This document shows positions 25,801-35,218 of a DNA stretch of 64,000 bases, one piece after another. How positions within the stretch are numbered: position 1 is the first letter of the stretch; each line of letters starts with the position of its first letter. The notes under the pieces are model-generated. The model was not told the origin of the DNA. It worked only from the letters and a program-made list of their open reading frames with translations, and did not search any database. The stretch is from an aff. Roholtiella sp. LEGE 12411 (GTDB lineage Bacteria > Cyanobacteriota > Cyanobacteriia > Cyanobacteriales > Nostocaceae), in contig NZ_JADEXR010000004.1 in assembly GCF_015206995.1 (NCBI RefSeq), positions 1-64,000 of the forward strand, given 5' to 3'. Made by a program: the position numbers and the translations under genes.

Positions 25801-27003
25801 TTAACTGGGATACCAGATGGATTCTATGGTGTGGGCGATGGCTGCGCTGATACCATTGGCGATGGCTCTGCCGACGCCGTTGGCGATCGCACTTAACTTA
25901 TCCTGGTGCTGATGATCGAGCAAAACAGTGACATGTCCCAGCTTTCGCCCAGGACGTGATTCAGTCTTACCGTACCAATGAACGTGTGCTTGGGGAATCT
26001 CCGCTAATTGTTGGCGCTTACTTTGGTAGTCGCTTTGAGAATTTTCGTACCCTAAAAGGTTGACCATCACAGCACCAGCGCACTGCAAACTAGGATTACC
26101 CAAAGGTAAACCACAAACTGCTCTGAGGTGCTGCTCAAACTGAGAAGTTTCACAGGCTTCAAGGGAGAAATGTCCGGAATTATGGGTGCGGGGGGCGATT
26201 TCATTTACCAGTACTTTGCCATCAGCAGTGAGAAATAGCTCAATCCCAAAAACTCCTACTACTTGTAGGTTATCTAATAAAGTGTGTGCGATCGCTTTTA
26301 TTTCTGCTACTTGATTAGGCCTAATCCGGGCTGGCGCAATTACCCGCCGACAGATTTGTTGTTCTTGTTGGGTTTCTACAACTGGGTAGGTTACAATCTC
26401 TCCATCTACAGAACGTGCAGCAATTACAGCCAGTTCCCTTTCAAAGGGTACAAATTCTTCTAACAAGAAAAGTGATTGACTAGATGTCTTGTTGGTGATG
26501 CTTTCATTCGCTTTTTCTTGCAAAGTTACCAAATCTGGAATTATGAAAGTACCTTGACCGTCATATCCGTGGCGCCGGGATTTAAGGACTACTGGAAAAC
26601 CTAGATATCTCATTTTTGATTTGAAATATTCTAGCTCGTCGAGAGCGAAAAACTGAGGGACAGGTAATCCCAAATCGCGCAAATAGCAACGCTGATGATA
26701 TTTATCTAAAAGGGGTGACAAGGCATCTAACCGAGGGCGGAAGCAAACGCCTTTTTGTGCTAGCAAGGATAAAGCATCTAAATTAACAAATTCGTTTTCA
26801 AAGGTGATGACATCGCATTTTGTAGCTAATATTTCTGTGGCTCTGGCATCATCAACCTGGGCAAAAATGGTTTCTTGGGCAATTGAAACGGCTGGGTCAT
26901 ATTTACTAGGAGTTTGTACTAATAATTCCACTCCTAGCTTCTTTGCTGCGTCTCCCATCATCCAGGCAAGCTGCCCGCCACCAATTATACCAACACGCTT
27001 CAT
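25801..27003 (-). CDS. purK: N5-carboxyaminoimidazole ribonucleotide synthase PurK
   Basis: Converts AIR to N5-CAIR with ATP and bicarbonate in purine synthesis. The ATG at 27003 (MKRVGIIGGGQLAWMMG) overlaps the preceding stop by four bases; an ATG at 27009 is also in frame. ATP-grasp features are FPVVLKSRRHGYDGQGT (about residues 133-149), LLEEFVPFERELAVI and VGVFGIELFLTADGKVLVNEIAPRTHNSGH (about 256-285). The length (400 residues) is normal. The upstream gene is a pentapeptide protein with no metabolic link, so the overlap may be incidental. Confidence 0.95.
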   Translation of the reverse strand: MKRVGIIGGGQLAWMMGDAAKKLGVELLVQTPSKYDPAVSIAQETIFAQVDDARATEILATKCDVITFENEFVNLDALSLLAQKGVCFRPRLDALSPLLDKYHQRCYLRDLGLPVPQFFALDELEYFKSKMRYLGFPVVLKSRRHGYDGQGTFIIPDLVTLQEKANESITNKTSSQSLFLLEEFVPFERELAVIAARSVDGEIVTYPVVETQQEQQICRRVIAPARIRPNQVAEIKAIAHTLLDNLQVVGVFGIELFLTADGKVLVNEIAPRTHNSGHFSLEACETSQFEQHLRAVCGLPLGNPSLQCAGAVMVNLLGYENSQSDYQSKRQQLAEIPQAHVHWYGKTESRPGRKLGHVTVLLDHQHQDKLSAIANGVGRAIANGISAAIAHTIESIWYPS

Positions 27004-27491
27004 TGACATCCCAGAGAATAACTAGTTTGCACGCCAGTTTTAGAATTCACACCACTGGCTTTTCCGCACAGTTCTTTAATTTGCACTTTATCTAAAATTG
27101 CATCAGTGAAATCTGCACCATCTATGTTCACATCAGTAAAGATGGCGCGGAGCAAAAGAGCTTCTTTGAAAACTGCATCGCTCAAATCAGCTTTGGTTAA
27201 GTTTACCTGATCAACCATTGCGTTAGTTAAATCCGCTCCGTGCAGATTCGCTTGTGTCATTACCGAAGCACTCAATACTGCTCCCCGCAAGTCAGCGTCT
27301 GTAAAGTTCGCCAATTCCATATTTGCGTTAGAAAACTCCGCAGCTTGCAAGCTCTCACCAGAAAAATTATGTCTTGACAATTCTGCATTGCTAAATGACA
27401 GTGGATGAGTCCAGTCTACCGCTAGTGCGGGATGAGCCGCGCACCATACTATAATCCCCAGAAGTAACGCTAACCCTCGCCGCCAAAACAT
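27000..27491 (-). CDS. Pentapeptide repeat protein, probably lumenal or periplasmic
   Basis: The ATG at 27491 gives 163 residues; a TTG at 27503 is a weak alternative. It has a Sec-type signal peptide (RRGLALLLGIIVWCAAHPALA), then a beta-helix of pentapeptide repeats A(D/N)LXX from about residue 30 to 130, and a C-terminal LCGKASGVNSKTG...LGC with two Cys. The signal peptide plus the final Cys pair are like thylakoid lumenal pentapeptide proteins of plants and cyanobacteria. The role is unknown. Its stop overlaps the purK start (ATGA). Confidence 0.87.
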   Translation of the reverse strand: MFWRRGLALLLGIIVWCAAHPALAVDWTHPLSFSNAELSRHNFSGESLQAAEFSNANMELANFTDADLRGAVLSASVMTQANLHGADLTNAMVDQVNLTKADLSDAVFKEALLLRAIFTDVNIDGADFTDAILDKVQIKELCGKASGVNSKTGVQTSYSLGCQ

Positions 27492-27705
27492 ATTGCTAAC
27501 CAATTTTGTATCCTATCGCTGCATTTTAGCTTATCGCATTTGAATATTACCCCTCTTGTGTCACTCTCTGAGAGGTCAATCTCTAGAAGCTTTATCAGAC
27601 AATCAATACAAGCTATCCTATTATTACAAAACTTGGTTATTGTATTTGTTATTAAAAAAATCTTACGATGCCTGTGGGGGGGCGGAGCCATCGCTTCAAG
27701 TTATC

Positions 27706-27889
27706 AGGACTTACGCAAGTGTCATATTTTTAACGCCAGAGGTTGTCCAGAGTCAAAGGTCAAAAGTCCAAAAAACCTTGATTCTTGAACGCCACTTGCT
27801 TTAAGTCGGCAGAGCCGCAAGGGCGCAGTGGCTCCCCTTGACCCTTGACCCTTATACCAGAAGCCTTGTGTGCCAGTTGCGTAAGTCCT
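27706..27889. mobile_element. MITE-like element with 13-bp terminal inverted repeats
   Basis: AGGACTTACGCAA (27706-27718) and TTGCGTAAGTCCT (27877-27889) are perfect inverted ends of a 184-bp non-coding segment. Inside are a GCCACTTGCTTTAAGTCGGC unit (27791-27834, also at 14311) and TGACCCT heptamers (about 27834-27855). The right end touches the stop codon of argJ. No transposase is encoded. A decayed relative is at about 3518-3639. Confidence 0.75.
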
Positions 27890-27891
27890 AG

Positions 27892-29193
27892 TTATGTTGT
27901 GTACTCTGCATTGATTTTAATGTAGTCATAACCTAAATCACATCCCCAGACAGTCCAAATTTCACTACCTTCACCAAGTTCAACATGAATAGCTACTTTT
28001 TTGCTTCGCTGAAGCGTTGACGATAATTTGTCAAGGTTCAAGTTTATTGCTTTACCATTTTCAAATAACCTTGTGCCAGCAATTGAAATACAAATATTTG
28101 ATGGATCAATTGGAGTAGTACTGTCTTGTCCAGGCTTCCCAAGAGCCATAACAATGCGTCCCCAATTTGGATCAGATCCGAAGATTGCTGTTTTTACTAA
28201 TGGAGAATTCACAATCAATTTTGCAACTTGTTTGGCATGTTGTTCGGAAGATCCTCCACTGACAGTCACTTCAACTAATTTTGTCGATCCTTCAGCCTGA
28301 TATAAAATATCTTGACACAATTTTAGAGATGCTGCGGCTAAAGCAGATTCTAAGTCTTGTAACCGTTCTTCTGTAGCTTCCAACTCAGAGGTGGAGAAAA
28401 GAATTACTGAATCGCTTGTACTAGTGTCAGTATCGACACTGATGCTGTTAAAGGTTCGAGCCACAACTCTTTTAAGTATCATGCTAAGTTGTGCTGGATC
28501 TGCATTCACATTTGTGAAAAAGTAAACCAACATTGTAGCCATATTAGGTTCAATCATGCCCGCGCCCTTTGCCACACCTGCTAGAAAAACATCCCCTGCT
28601 TTTGCAGAGCAGACCTTAATCCCAAAATCAGTAGTTAAGATGGCTTCAGCTACCTCATTCGTTAGTCCTTGATTGACACGCTTAGATAATCCTTCGATCG
28701 CAGGTAGTAATCGATCCATCGGCAAAGGTACGCCAATAACCCCTGTGCATGAAATTAGTACATCATCAGCATCTATTTTGAATTCATTACTAACGCTATT
28801 TATTATTTGCAGAGCATCTTGCTCATCGGTGGGAGTAAACACATTTGCATTCTTGCTTACTACGACTAATGCCTGAGCGTATCCATTAGCAAGATTGGAG
28901 CGATCAATCTTTACGGCGGGGCTTGAACATCGGTTTTGAGTAAATACTCCAACAGTTGATCCGCGACGCGGCAACTTGACAACTGTGAAGTCAAGAACAC
29001 CTGATTTTTTAACACCTGCACTTAACGCAACACTCTGAATACCACTAGGTTGATAACGCAAACTCCAACATAAGTCACACCATTTTTGATCAGCTTGTGA
29101 CCAAAATTTATATGTCGTTTGCTCTGGATCACCATTGAGGGGCGCATGGATCCGGAGACTTTTTAGTCCATGAACTTGATTGGTAATATACAT
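27892..29193 (-). CDS. argJ: ArgJ-type ornithine acetyltransferase, OAT2-like clade
   Basis: The ATG at 29193 gives 433 residues. ArgJ enzymes transfer acetyl between N-acetylornithine and glutamate after self-cleavage. The cleavage site (A)MATML is intact in AGMIEPNMATML. Other family features are VFTQNRCSSPAVK, VSKNANVFTP, FNSISVDTDTSTSDSVI, VNSPLVKTAIFGSDPNWGR and a C-terminal YDYIKINAEYTT. About 40 residues (QTTYKFWSQADQKW...) precede the usual start. The details differ from the normal cyanobacterial ArgJ as I recall it and look closer to OAT2 of clavam clusters, so this may be a second, specialised copy. Gene symbol is by family only. Confidence 0.8.
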   Translation of the reverse strand: MYITNQVHGLKSLRIHAPLNGDPEQTTYKFWSQADQKWCDLCWSLRYQPSGIQSVALSAGVKKSGVLDFTVVKLPRRGSTVGVFTQNRCSSPAVKIDRSNLANGYAQALVVVSKNANVFTPTDEQDALQIINSVSNEFKIDADDVLISCTGVIGVPLPMDRLLPAIEGLSKRVNQGLTNEVAEAILTTDFGIKVCSAKAGDVFLAGVAKGAGMIEPNMATMLVYFFTNVNADPAQLSMILKRVVARTFNSISVDTDTSTSDSVILFSTSELEATEERLQDLESALAAASLKLCQDILYQAEGSTKLVEVTVSGGSSEQHAKQVAKLIVNSPLVKTAIFGSDPNWGRIVMALGKPGQDSTTPIDPSNICISIAGTRLFENGKAINLNLDKLSSTLQRSKKVAIHVELGEGSEIWTVWGCDLGYDYIKINAEYTT

Positions 29194-29297
29194 GAAAAAT
29201 TTTGCCCTGAATTCTAGCAAAGCTTAGCTCATCGGTAGTAAATTTGAGGCTATTGTGTCATGATTCTCCGAAAAGTATTGTCTCTACGTACAATAGG

Positions 29298-29789
29298 CTA
29301 CAGCTGATACAAAGCCGTCAAAGCCACCGCCAAAGCATCTGAAGCATCATCTGGCTTAGGAATCTCATCTAAATCTAACTCCCGTGCTACCGCCTCTTGC
29401 ACTTCAGACTTATCCGCATTACCATACCCTGTTAGGGCTTGTTTAATTTGAGCAGGGGTAAACTCAACATACGGAAGACGACGCTGCCCCAATACTAAAA
29501 TGAGTACACCCCGCGCCTGTGCAACAAGGATAGTACTTGACATACGATAGAAGAATAGTTTTTCAATTGCAACCAAATCTGGTTGCAACTCCTCAATCAG
29601 GGCGTGCAAATCATCAAACAAAGTACACAAACGCTGTCCCATTTCTGCATCTGCCGATGTGCGGATTACACCAAAATCCAGCATATTTACTGTAGTCTGT
29701 TGTACTTTGGTAGAACTTTGTGTGCAAGTAATTGCCCCAAACCCTAAAATCGCCAGTCCCGGATCTAATCCTAAAATTCGTTTTTCCAT
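29298..29789 (-). CDS. ruvC: Crossover junction endodeoxyribonuclease RuvC
   Basis: Resolves Holliday junctions with RuvAB. The ATG at 29789 gives 163 residues starting [18 protein letters not shown], the canonical start; a longer frame from 29840 adds 17 unlikely residues. Catalytic acidic residues appear in LGLDPG (Asp7), VAIEKLFF (Glu about 72), and the Asp pair in [15 protein letters not shown] near the C-terminus. No ruvA or ruvB is linked here. Confidence 0.95.
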   Translation of the reverse strand: MEKRILGLDPGLAILGFGAITCTQSSTKVQQTTVNMLDFGVIRTSADAEMGQRLCTLFDDLHALIEELQPDLVAIEKLFFYRMSSTILVAQARGVLILVLGQRRLPYVEFTPAQIKQALTGYGNADKSEVQEAVARELDLDEIPKPDDASDALAVALTALYQL

Positions 29790-29962
29790 TAAATTCACTT
29801 TTAGCAAACCAGGCTCTTGTTTAACTAAGAAGACTGACAACTTTGACGACTTGCTCTAAGTTTAATGGAATTGAAAAATATAATAGTTCCACACTTGGTG
29901 TTTAAATCAGGTGGTATACATTTTCTGTTAATCATTGTTTGTACCATTGCTCCGAATCAGGT

Positions 29963-31333
29963 ATGTCAATCGGTTTTCTCAGACAAGCCCTCAAAGCCCT
30001 ACAAAAGCAGTCGCGTTCTCGTACTTCCCATCGAGTTAACCAATGGTTTAAGTGGTTATCCCCTGGGCTATCGATAAAACGTTGGTTGTTAATCAGTGTT
30101 GGGGGTGTACTGCTGGCAAGTCTGGGCTTGGCTATTTGGATTAAGCTAACCCCAATTTTTTGGATGATCGAGCTGCTTAGGGGTTTTCTGGGAGTAATCA
30201 CCGAGGTATTACCCAACTATATCAGTGGGCCTTTAGTGTTGCTTTGCGGCTTTCTGCTGCTGCTTTGGGGGCAAACTCGCACGGTAGGCTCAATTACTAA
30301 GGTATTAAGACCAGAAGGTGAAGAGGAACTTATTGATGTTCTGCTAGCCCATCGGCGATTGTACCGAGGCCCCAAAATAGTGGTGATTGGTGGCGGTACA
30401 GGACTTTCTACATTGTTGAGGGGACTCAAAACATACAGCGCCAATATTACTGCTATTGTCACCGTAGCCGATGATGGTGGGTCTTCTGGGCGGTTGCGCC
30501 AAGAGTTTGGAGTGCTACCACCAGGGGATATTCGCAATTGTTTAGCAGCACTAGCAGATGAAGAAAAGTTATTAACAGAATTGTTTCAATACCGCTTTCG
30601 TGCTGGCGATGGATTAACGGGTCACAGTTTTGGTAATTTGTTTTTAACGGCAATGAGTGATATTACTGGAGATTTGGAACAGGCAGTTGCGGCCAGTTCC
30701 AAGGTGCTAGCGGTACGGGGACAAGTATTGCCAGCAACTCTCAGCGATGTTCGCCTCTGGGCCGAATTAGCCGATGGTCGCCGTATTGAAGGCGAGTCCA
30801 GCATTCCCAAAGCTGGAGGAAAAATTGTCAAACTTGGCTGCATTCCCGCTAATCCCCCAGCAGTACCAGCAGCTATTAAGGCACTTAAAGAAGCTGACTA
30901 CATCATCATTGGCCCAGGTAGCCTTTATACCAGTTTGATTCCCAATTTATTAGTTCCAGAAATTGCCGACGCGATCGCCAAAACAGACGCCCCCCGTATT
31001 TATGTCTGCAATATTATGACTCAACCTGGAGAAACTGAAGGATACACTGTTGCTGACCACATCAGGGCAATTGATGCAGCTTGCGGGCAAAGACGGCTAT
31101 TTGATGCTGTGCTAGTACACAAAAAATCCCCCTCTGACCAATCACTCATCCGCTATGCCCAACAAAATTCCCATCCCGTTTTCCTGGATAGAGAAGCTAT
31201 ATCTCAGCTAGGGCGGCGGATTGTCCCAGCTAATGTTTTGTATGAAGATGAAACGGGTATCGTACGTCACAACCCGCAGAAACTAGCACGAGTGTTGTTA
31301 CGGTGGTACGGTGGCGCTCATCATGGGAGATAA
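29963..31333 (+). CDS. yvcK: YvcK-family protein (UDP-GlcNAc-binding) with N-terminal membrane segments
   Basis: The ATG at 29963 gives 456 residues. Residues about 30-105 contain two hydrophobic segments ([35 protein letters not shown]). The YvcK/CofD-like fold follows with [16 protein letters not shown] (about residues 139-154), [26 protein letters not shown] and [17 protein letters not shown]. YvcK links central metabolism to cell-wall synthesis in Bacillus and binds UDP-GlcNAc. The membrane-anchored form seen here is absent from the Bacillus protein. It is monocistronic with a STRR downstream. Confidence 0.92.
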   Translation: MSIGFLRQALKALQKQSRSRTSHRVNQWFKWLSPGLSIKRWLLISVGGVLLASLGLAIWIKLTPIFWMIELLRGFLGVITEVLPNYISGPLVLLCGFLLLLWGQTRTVGSITKVLRPEGEEELIDVLLAHRRLYRGPKIVVIGGGTGLSTLLRGLKTYSANITAIVTVADDGGSSGRLRQEFGVLPPGDIRNCLAALADEEKLLTELFQYRFRAGDGLTGHSFGNLFLTAMSDITGDLEQAVAASSKVLAVRGQVLPATLSDVRLWAELADGRRIEGESSIPKAGGKIVKLGCIPANPPAVPAAIKALKEADYIIIGPGSLYTSLIPNLLVPEIADAIAKTDAPRIYVCNIMTQPGETEGYTVADHIRAIDAACGQRRLFDAVLVHKKSPSDQSLIRYAQQNSHPVFLDREAISQLGRRIVPANVLYEDETGIVRHNPQKLARVLLRWYGGAHHGR

Positions 31334-31339
31334 ATTAAT

Positions 31340-31500
31340 AGTCAAGGGTCAAATGTCCAGAGTCAAATGTCCAAAGTCCAAAGTCAAATATCCAAAGTCA
31401 AATGTCCAAAGTCTACTTTCTCTTGACCCTTGACTCTTGACTCTTGACTCTTGACCCTTGACTCTTGACTCTTGACCCTTGACCCTTGACCCTTGACTAA
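31340..31500. repeat. Heptamer STRR between yvcK and tsaE
   Basis: Two related heptamer types are present: TCAAATG/TCCAAAG units, then TGACTCT/TGACCCT units up to the base before the tsaE start. The TsaE ribosome binding site is therefore encoded by repeat sequence. Confidence 0.93.
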
Positions 31501-31502
31501 TT

Positions 31503-31958
31503 ATGAAAATTTTTCTTGCAGATGCAGAAGCGACGCTACGCTTAGGTATTACTCTCGGTGAATCCCTGACCACGGGCAGTGTAATTTTACTAGAAGGTGA
31601 TTTAGGCGCTGGAAAAACTACTCTAGTTCAAGGCATTGGCAAAGGTTTAGGAATCACTGAACTCGTTGTCAGTCCCACTTTCACGCTCATTAATGAGTAC
31701 ACCGAAGGACGCCTACCTCTTTACCACTTAGATTTATATCGCTTAGAACCACAAGAAGTTGTAGCTTTGAATTTAGAAACCTACTGGGAAGGTGTTGAGG
31801 TAATACCAGGAATTGTGGCAATTGAATGGGCAGAACGAATGCCTTACAAACCAGATAGTTATCTGAGCATCAATTTGACTTATGAGCATGAGGTTACTCG
31901 TCAAGCCGAAATTACGCCATTTAATTGTGCCATTAGCGAAGCGATCGCCTCTATGTAA
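31503..31958 (+). CDS. tsaE: tRNA threonylcarbamoyladenosine synthesis ATPase TsaE
   Basis: TsaE powers the TsaB/TsaD complex that makes t6A37 in ANN-decoding tRNAs. The 151-residue protein has Walker A GDLGAGKTTLVQG (about residues 33-45), VSPTFTLINEY, YHLDLYRLE and IVAIEWAERMP with the conserved Trp-Ala-Glu. The start ATG at 31503 directly follows heptamer repeats. No tsaB, tsaC or tsaD genes are linked. Confidence 0.95.
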   Translation: MKIFLADAEATLRLGITLGESLTTGSVILLEGDLGAGKTTLVQGIGKGLGITELVVSPTFTLINEYTEGRLPLYHLDLYRLEPQEVVALNLETYWEGVEVIPGIVAIEWAERMPYKPDSYLSINLTYEHEVTRQAEITPFNCAISEAIASM

Positions 31959-32615
31959 TGTTATTTCCAGTTCATAACTGTAGCCCTAACAAAAAATTAT
32001 GCAACTTGTATGCAAATTAGTTGATCAAAAAACTAGAAAATTTATGCAAATAGTCGAGGGATAATTCCACACTCGTCCTATCTACCACTACCACGCTCAC
32101 CATCAAAAATTGCTAACATTGTTATCTCAATTATAAAAAAAATGTTGAACAGCAGAATATATTCAGGATTGACATCTACTAGCTTTCAGCCAGCAATAAT
32201 CAGTTAAAAACCTGACTTTAATGGTGTGTAAATTAAAGACTTGTAAACTGTTGTTGGGTTAAATGATAGTTCTTACAAAACTTAGCAAGTTTAATTTAAT
32301 CCGAATAATTCTCTACAATTATCTAGAGAACTAATCGAAATTATTGAGCACTAAACGCTAGTAGAGAAAAGTTAAACAACAATCAAGTTCTGCATAAGTC
32401 GTTTAACCTATCCTTGTATTTAGTATTCCCCAAGATTAAGTTAATATCTATACATAAAAACACTGGTTGTTATTGATCAAATAAACTAATTTCAATAAAA
32501 CTTTATTGAATCATTTTTTAGGTTTATATCTGTAGCTAACGCGGTTGTCAATATAGTTTTATTCAATTATTCCTGTATTTATACAGGAATAATTATAAAA
32601 ATACGATGGTAATAT
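31959..32615. other. 657-bp A/T-rich intergenic region
   Basis: No gene, known RNA or ordered repeat recognised, apart from the palindrome at 32565-32594. It separates the convergent tsaE and pyrC genes. A short-RNA gene in this stretch is possible but not supported by anything I can see. Confidence 0.35.
32565..32594. terminator. Perfect palindrome downstream of pyrC
   Basis: AATTATTCCTGTAT / ATACAGGAATAATT (14-bp arms) around TT. It lies 22 bp after the pyrC stop on the minus strand and is likely its terminator. Confidence 0.65.
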
Positions 32616-33938
32616 TTACGAGGAAAAAGTTAAAGCTTGACCCCGTACTTCCGTATTTAACTGGCCTTTGTCATAAACAATCTCACCGCCGACAATGGTT
32701 GTTACAGCCCATCCTGTGAGGTTCCAGCCTTCAAAAGGACTCCAACGACACTTTGTTAACAATTCTTCGCGCCGGACTGGGCGGTATGTATTTAAATCTA
32801 CAAGTACTAAATCAGCATCGTAACCAGGTGCGATCGCCCCTTTATTCGGAATACCATAAGCCTCAGCCACGTTCTTGGACATCCAATTAACAACTTGGGC
32901 CAAAGTACACCGCCCTTCTATCGCCGCAGTTAACATCAAAGCTAGAGAAGTTTCCACCCCTGGCATACCCGAAGGACTATTGGGATATTCTTGAGCTTTT
33001 TCAGCTAAGGTGTGCGGTGCGTGATCTGTGGCGATGAAATCAATTACGCCATCGCGCAAAGCTTGCCAGAGAACTTCGTTATCGTGGGGCGATCGCAACG
33101 GTGGATTCATCTGTGCTAAAGTGCCAATCTTCTCATACGCGCTGGTATTCAACAACAAATGCTGTGGTGTCACCTCTGCTGTTACCCAACTTGGTTTATC
33201 CTGACGCAGCAAATCTGCTTCTTCGGCTGTTGACAGATGCAGGATATGCAGACGACGCTGATATTTTTGAGAAAGTTTTAATGCTAGTTGAGTTGCCAGT
33301 AATGCTGCTTGATTATCTTGAATCTGGGAGTGAACTGCTGGATCATGAATACCAGCAAATTCTTGGCGTCGTTGATTGATTCTGGCTTGATCTTCAGCAT
33401 GAACGGCAATTAAGCGATCGCCCTTAGCAAATATCGCTTCCAATACCGCCTCTCCATCGACCAACAACTGACCATGCATCGACCCCATAAAAATTTTAAT
33501 TCCCGGTGTCGGCTTTGCTAAAAGCAAATCTGGTAAATTCTCTGCCGTTGCTCCAATAAAAAAGCCATAATTAACCAAGCACTTGTTGGAGGCACGTTGT
33601 AGCTTGTCGTCTAAAGCTGACTGTGTAGTTGTAAGAGGACGTGTGTTGGGCATTTCCAGAAAGGAAGTGACTCCCCCTTTGGCACAGGCACAACTAGCAG
33701 TGAACAAATCTTCCTTGTGTTCTAGTCCTGGTTCCCGGAAATGCACTTGTGGATCAATGACTCCTGGCAACAAAGTTAAACCTTGTGCGTCAATCTCTGT
33801 GGTTGGTATTGTTTGGGAGATTTTTGGTGCAACTTCGACTATTTGGCGATCGCGCGTCACCACATCCCCAATCATCAATTCACCATTGGGTAGAATCATG
33901 CGAGCGTGGCGAATCAGTAAACTTTTTGGAGATGACAT
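32616..33938 (-). CDS. pyrC: Dihydroorotase PyrC (amidohydrolase)
   Basis: Closes carbamoyl aspartate to dihydroorotate in pyrimidine synthesis. This 440-residue class I-type enzyme has the metal-binding DPQVHFREPGLEHKED (about residues 61-76), IKIFMGSMHG with the bridging Lys, HILHLSTAEEA (about 230-240) and FIATDHAPH with the Asp (about 305-313). All the usual metal ligands are present, so it looks active rather than a PyrX-like scaffold. The ATG at 33938 is the natural start. Confidence 0.92.
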   Translation of the reverse strand: MSSPKSLLIRHARMILPNGELMIGDVVTRDRQIVEVAPKISQTIPTTEIDAQGLTLLPGVIDPQVHFREPGLEHKEDLFTASCACAKGGVTSFLEMPNTRPLTTTQSALDDKLQRASNKCLVNYGFFIGATAENLPDLLLAKPTPGIKIFMGSMHGQLLVDGEAVLEAIFAKGDRLIAVHAEDQARINQRRQEFAGIHDPAVHSQIQDNQAALLATQLALKLSQKYQRRLHILHLSTAEEADLLRQDKPSWVTAEVTPQHLLLNTSAYEKIGTLAQMNPPLRSPHDNEVLWQALRDGVIDFIATDHAPHTLAEKAQEYPNSPSGMPGVETSLALMLTAAIEGRCTLAQVVNWMSKNVAEAYGIPNKGAIAPGYDADLVLVDLNTYRPVRREELLTKCRWSPFEGWNLTGWAVTTIVGGEIVYDKGQLNTEVRGQALTFSS

Positions 33939-34187
33939 GGCGTTAAAAGCGTTACAACACAGAGCTATACCTTACAGATAACTCTCCTTTTAGGTTAAGC
34001 TTGGTTGCGCTCTGAGTAGCCAATTTTTTGCTGCACGCTAAAAAAAGTTTATTTTTAATTTATGAATATCTCTGTAAACATGCCCACATGACCAGGAAAT
34101 CAAAGTTATCCCTACCGTTAAGATTAACAAATAAAGTCTTCCCAGGCGAGTTAATTACCTGCATCCTTCCTTTAGTTAAGTACTTTC

Positions 34188-34829
34188 ATGCAAAATCAAG
34201 TGTCTGATAACAATTCTAGCCAACAACCTGACAATTCCTGGATCGCAGAGCTAGGTAGAACAATTATCTTGAGCATCGTTCTAGCCCTGGGGATTCGTAC
34301 CTTTGTTGCCGAAGCACGCTGGATTCCTTCTGGCTCAATGGAACCAACGCTGCATGGTACGCCCAACCAGTGGGAGGCAGACAAAATAATTGTCGATAAG
34401 TTGAAGTATAAATTTTCTGACCCACAGCGGGGAGATATTGTAGTGTTTTCCCCAACACAAGAGTTACAAAAAGAACAATACCAGGATGCTTTTATTAAAC
34501 GCATAATTGCCTTACCTGGAGACAAAGTAGAACTTAGAAATGGCAATGTCTATATCAACAATAAACCTTTACAGGAGAAAAATTATCTACTTTCTACACA
34601 GCGTACAGTAATTGATGTTTGCACATCAGGACAGCAACCGCCTTTTTTAGCAAAACCCCAGACTATACCATCCGACTCATATTTAGTTCTAGGTGATAAC
34701 CGTAACAGTAGCTACGACAGTCGCTGCTGGGGTGTTGTCCCTCGCAACAATATCATTGGACGTGCTGTACTTCGTTTTTGGCCACTCAATCACATTGGTG
34801 GAATTGATAAATCACCACTATATCCATAA
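34188..34829 (+). CDS. lepB: Signal peptidase I LepB
   Basis: This 213-residue type I signal peptidase has an N-terminal membrane anchor (TIILSIVLALGIRTFVAEAR). The catalytic Ser is in IPSGSMEPTL (about residue 50), the general base Lys in DAFIKRIIALPGD (about 104), and box E is GDNRNSSYDSRCWG. It removes signal peptides from exported and lumenal proteins. Cyanobacteria usually carry two such genes; this one cannot be assigned to LepB1 or LepB2 from sequence alone. Confidence 0.94.
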   Translation: MQNQVSDNNSSQQPDNSWIAELGRTIILSIVLALGIRTFVAEARWIPSGSMEPTLHGTPNQWEADKIIVDKLKYKFSDPQRGDIVVFSPTQELQKEQYQDAFIKRIIALPGDKVELRNGNVYINNKPLQEKNYLLSTQRTVIDVCTSGQQPPFLAKPQTIPSDSYLVLGDNRNSSYDSRCWGVVPRNNIIGRAVLRFWPLNHIGGIDKSPLYP

Positions 34830-35218
34830 TTAGCGATTAAAGTTTTTATTAATACTTTCTGCCTCCTGCCTTTCTTTTTAATCAGATTTAGGGTGAAAGG
34901 CTTTCCAAAACGTCAATTTTTCATAGCAAGTGGGCTGAAGAATACTAAGCGCCACCGGGAGATCGTGCGGAGTCGGCGGGATGCGATCGCCACTGATATC
35001 GCTTTGCAGCGGTTTGATTCATCGCTCGACAGTTACCAATTTAGGGCATCAGCACAAGTTGCTTGTGGAGCGATCGCGTCTAGGGCGGCGAGCTGCCAAT
35101 ATGATTTAGGGCAACTCTGGAAACATTACACAGAGTTCCAGTCACACCAGCTAGAAAAAACAACCATATAAGCACTAACTTGTTTTTCACTGTTTTTTGT
35201 TATCTACATCTTAGTAGT
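34830..35218. other. Intergenic region with an uncertain reading frame
   Basis: A GTG-initiated 92-codon frame (34893-35171) contains HIP1 sites and CGATCG-rich codons but matches no family I know. It may be a gene remnant. No clear promoter or hairpin was noted. Confidence 0.3.

Noticed and set aside
7967-31500. Repeats taken as CRISPR arrays
   Set aside because: Units are contiguous heptamers without spacers, and no cas genes are present.
34893-35171. 92-codon GTG frame after lepB
   Set aside because: No domain or recognisable similarity; weak start. Could be a remnant but not supported as a gene.
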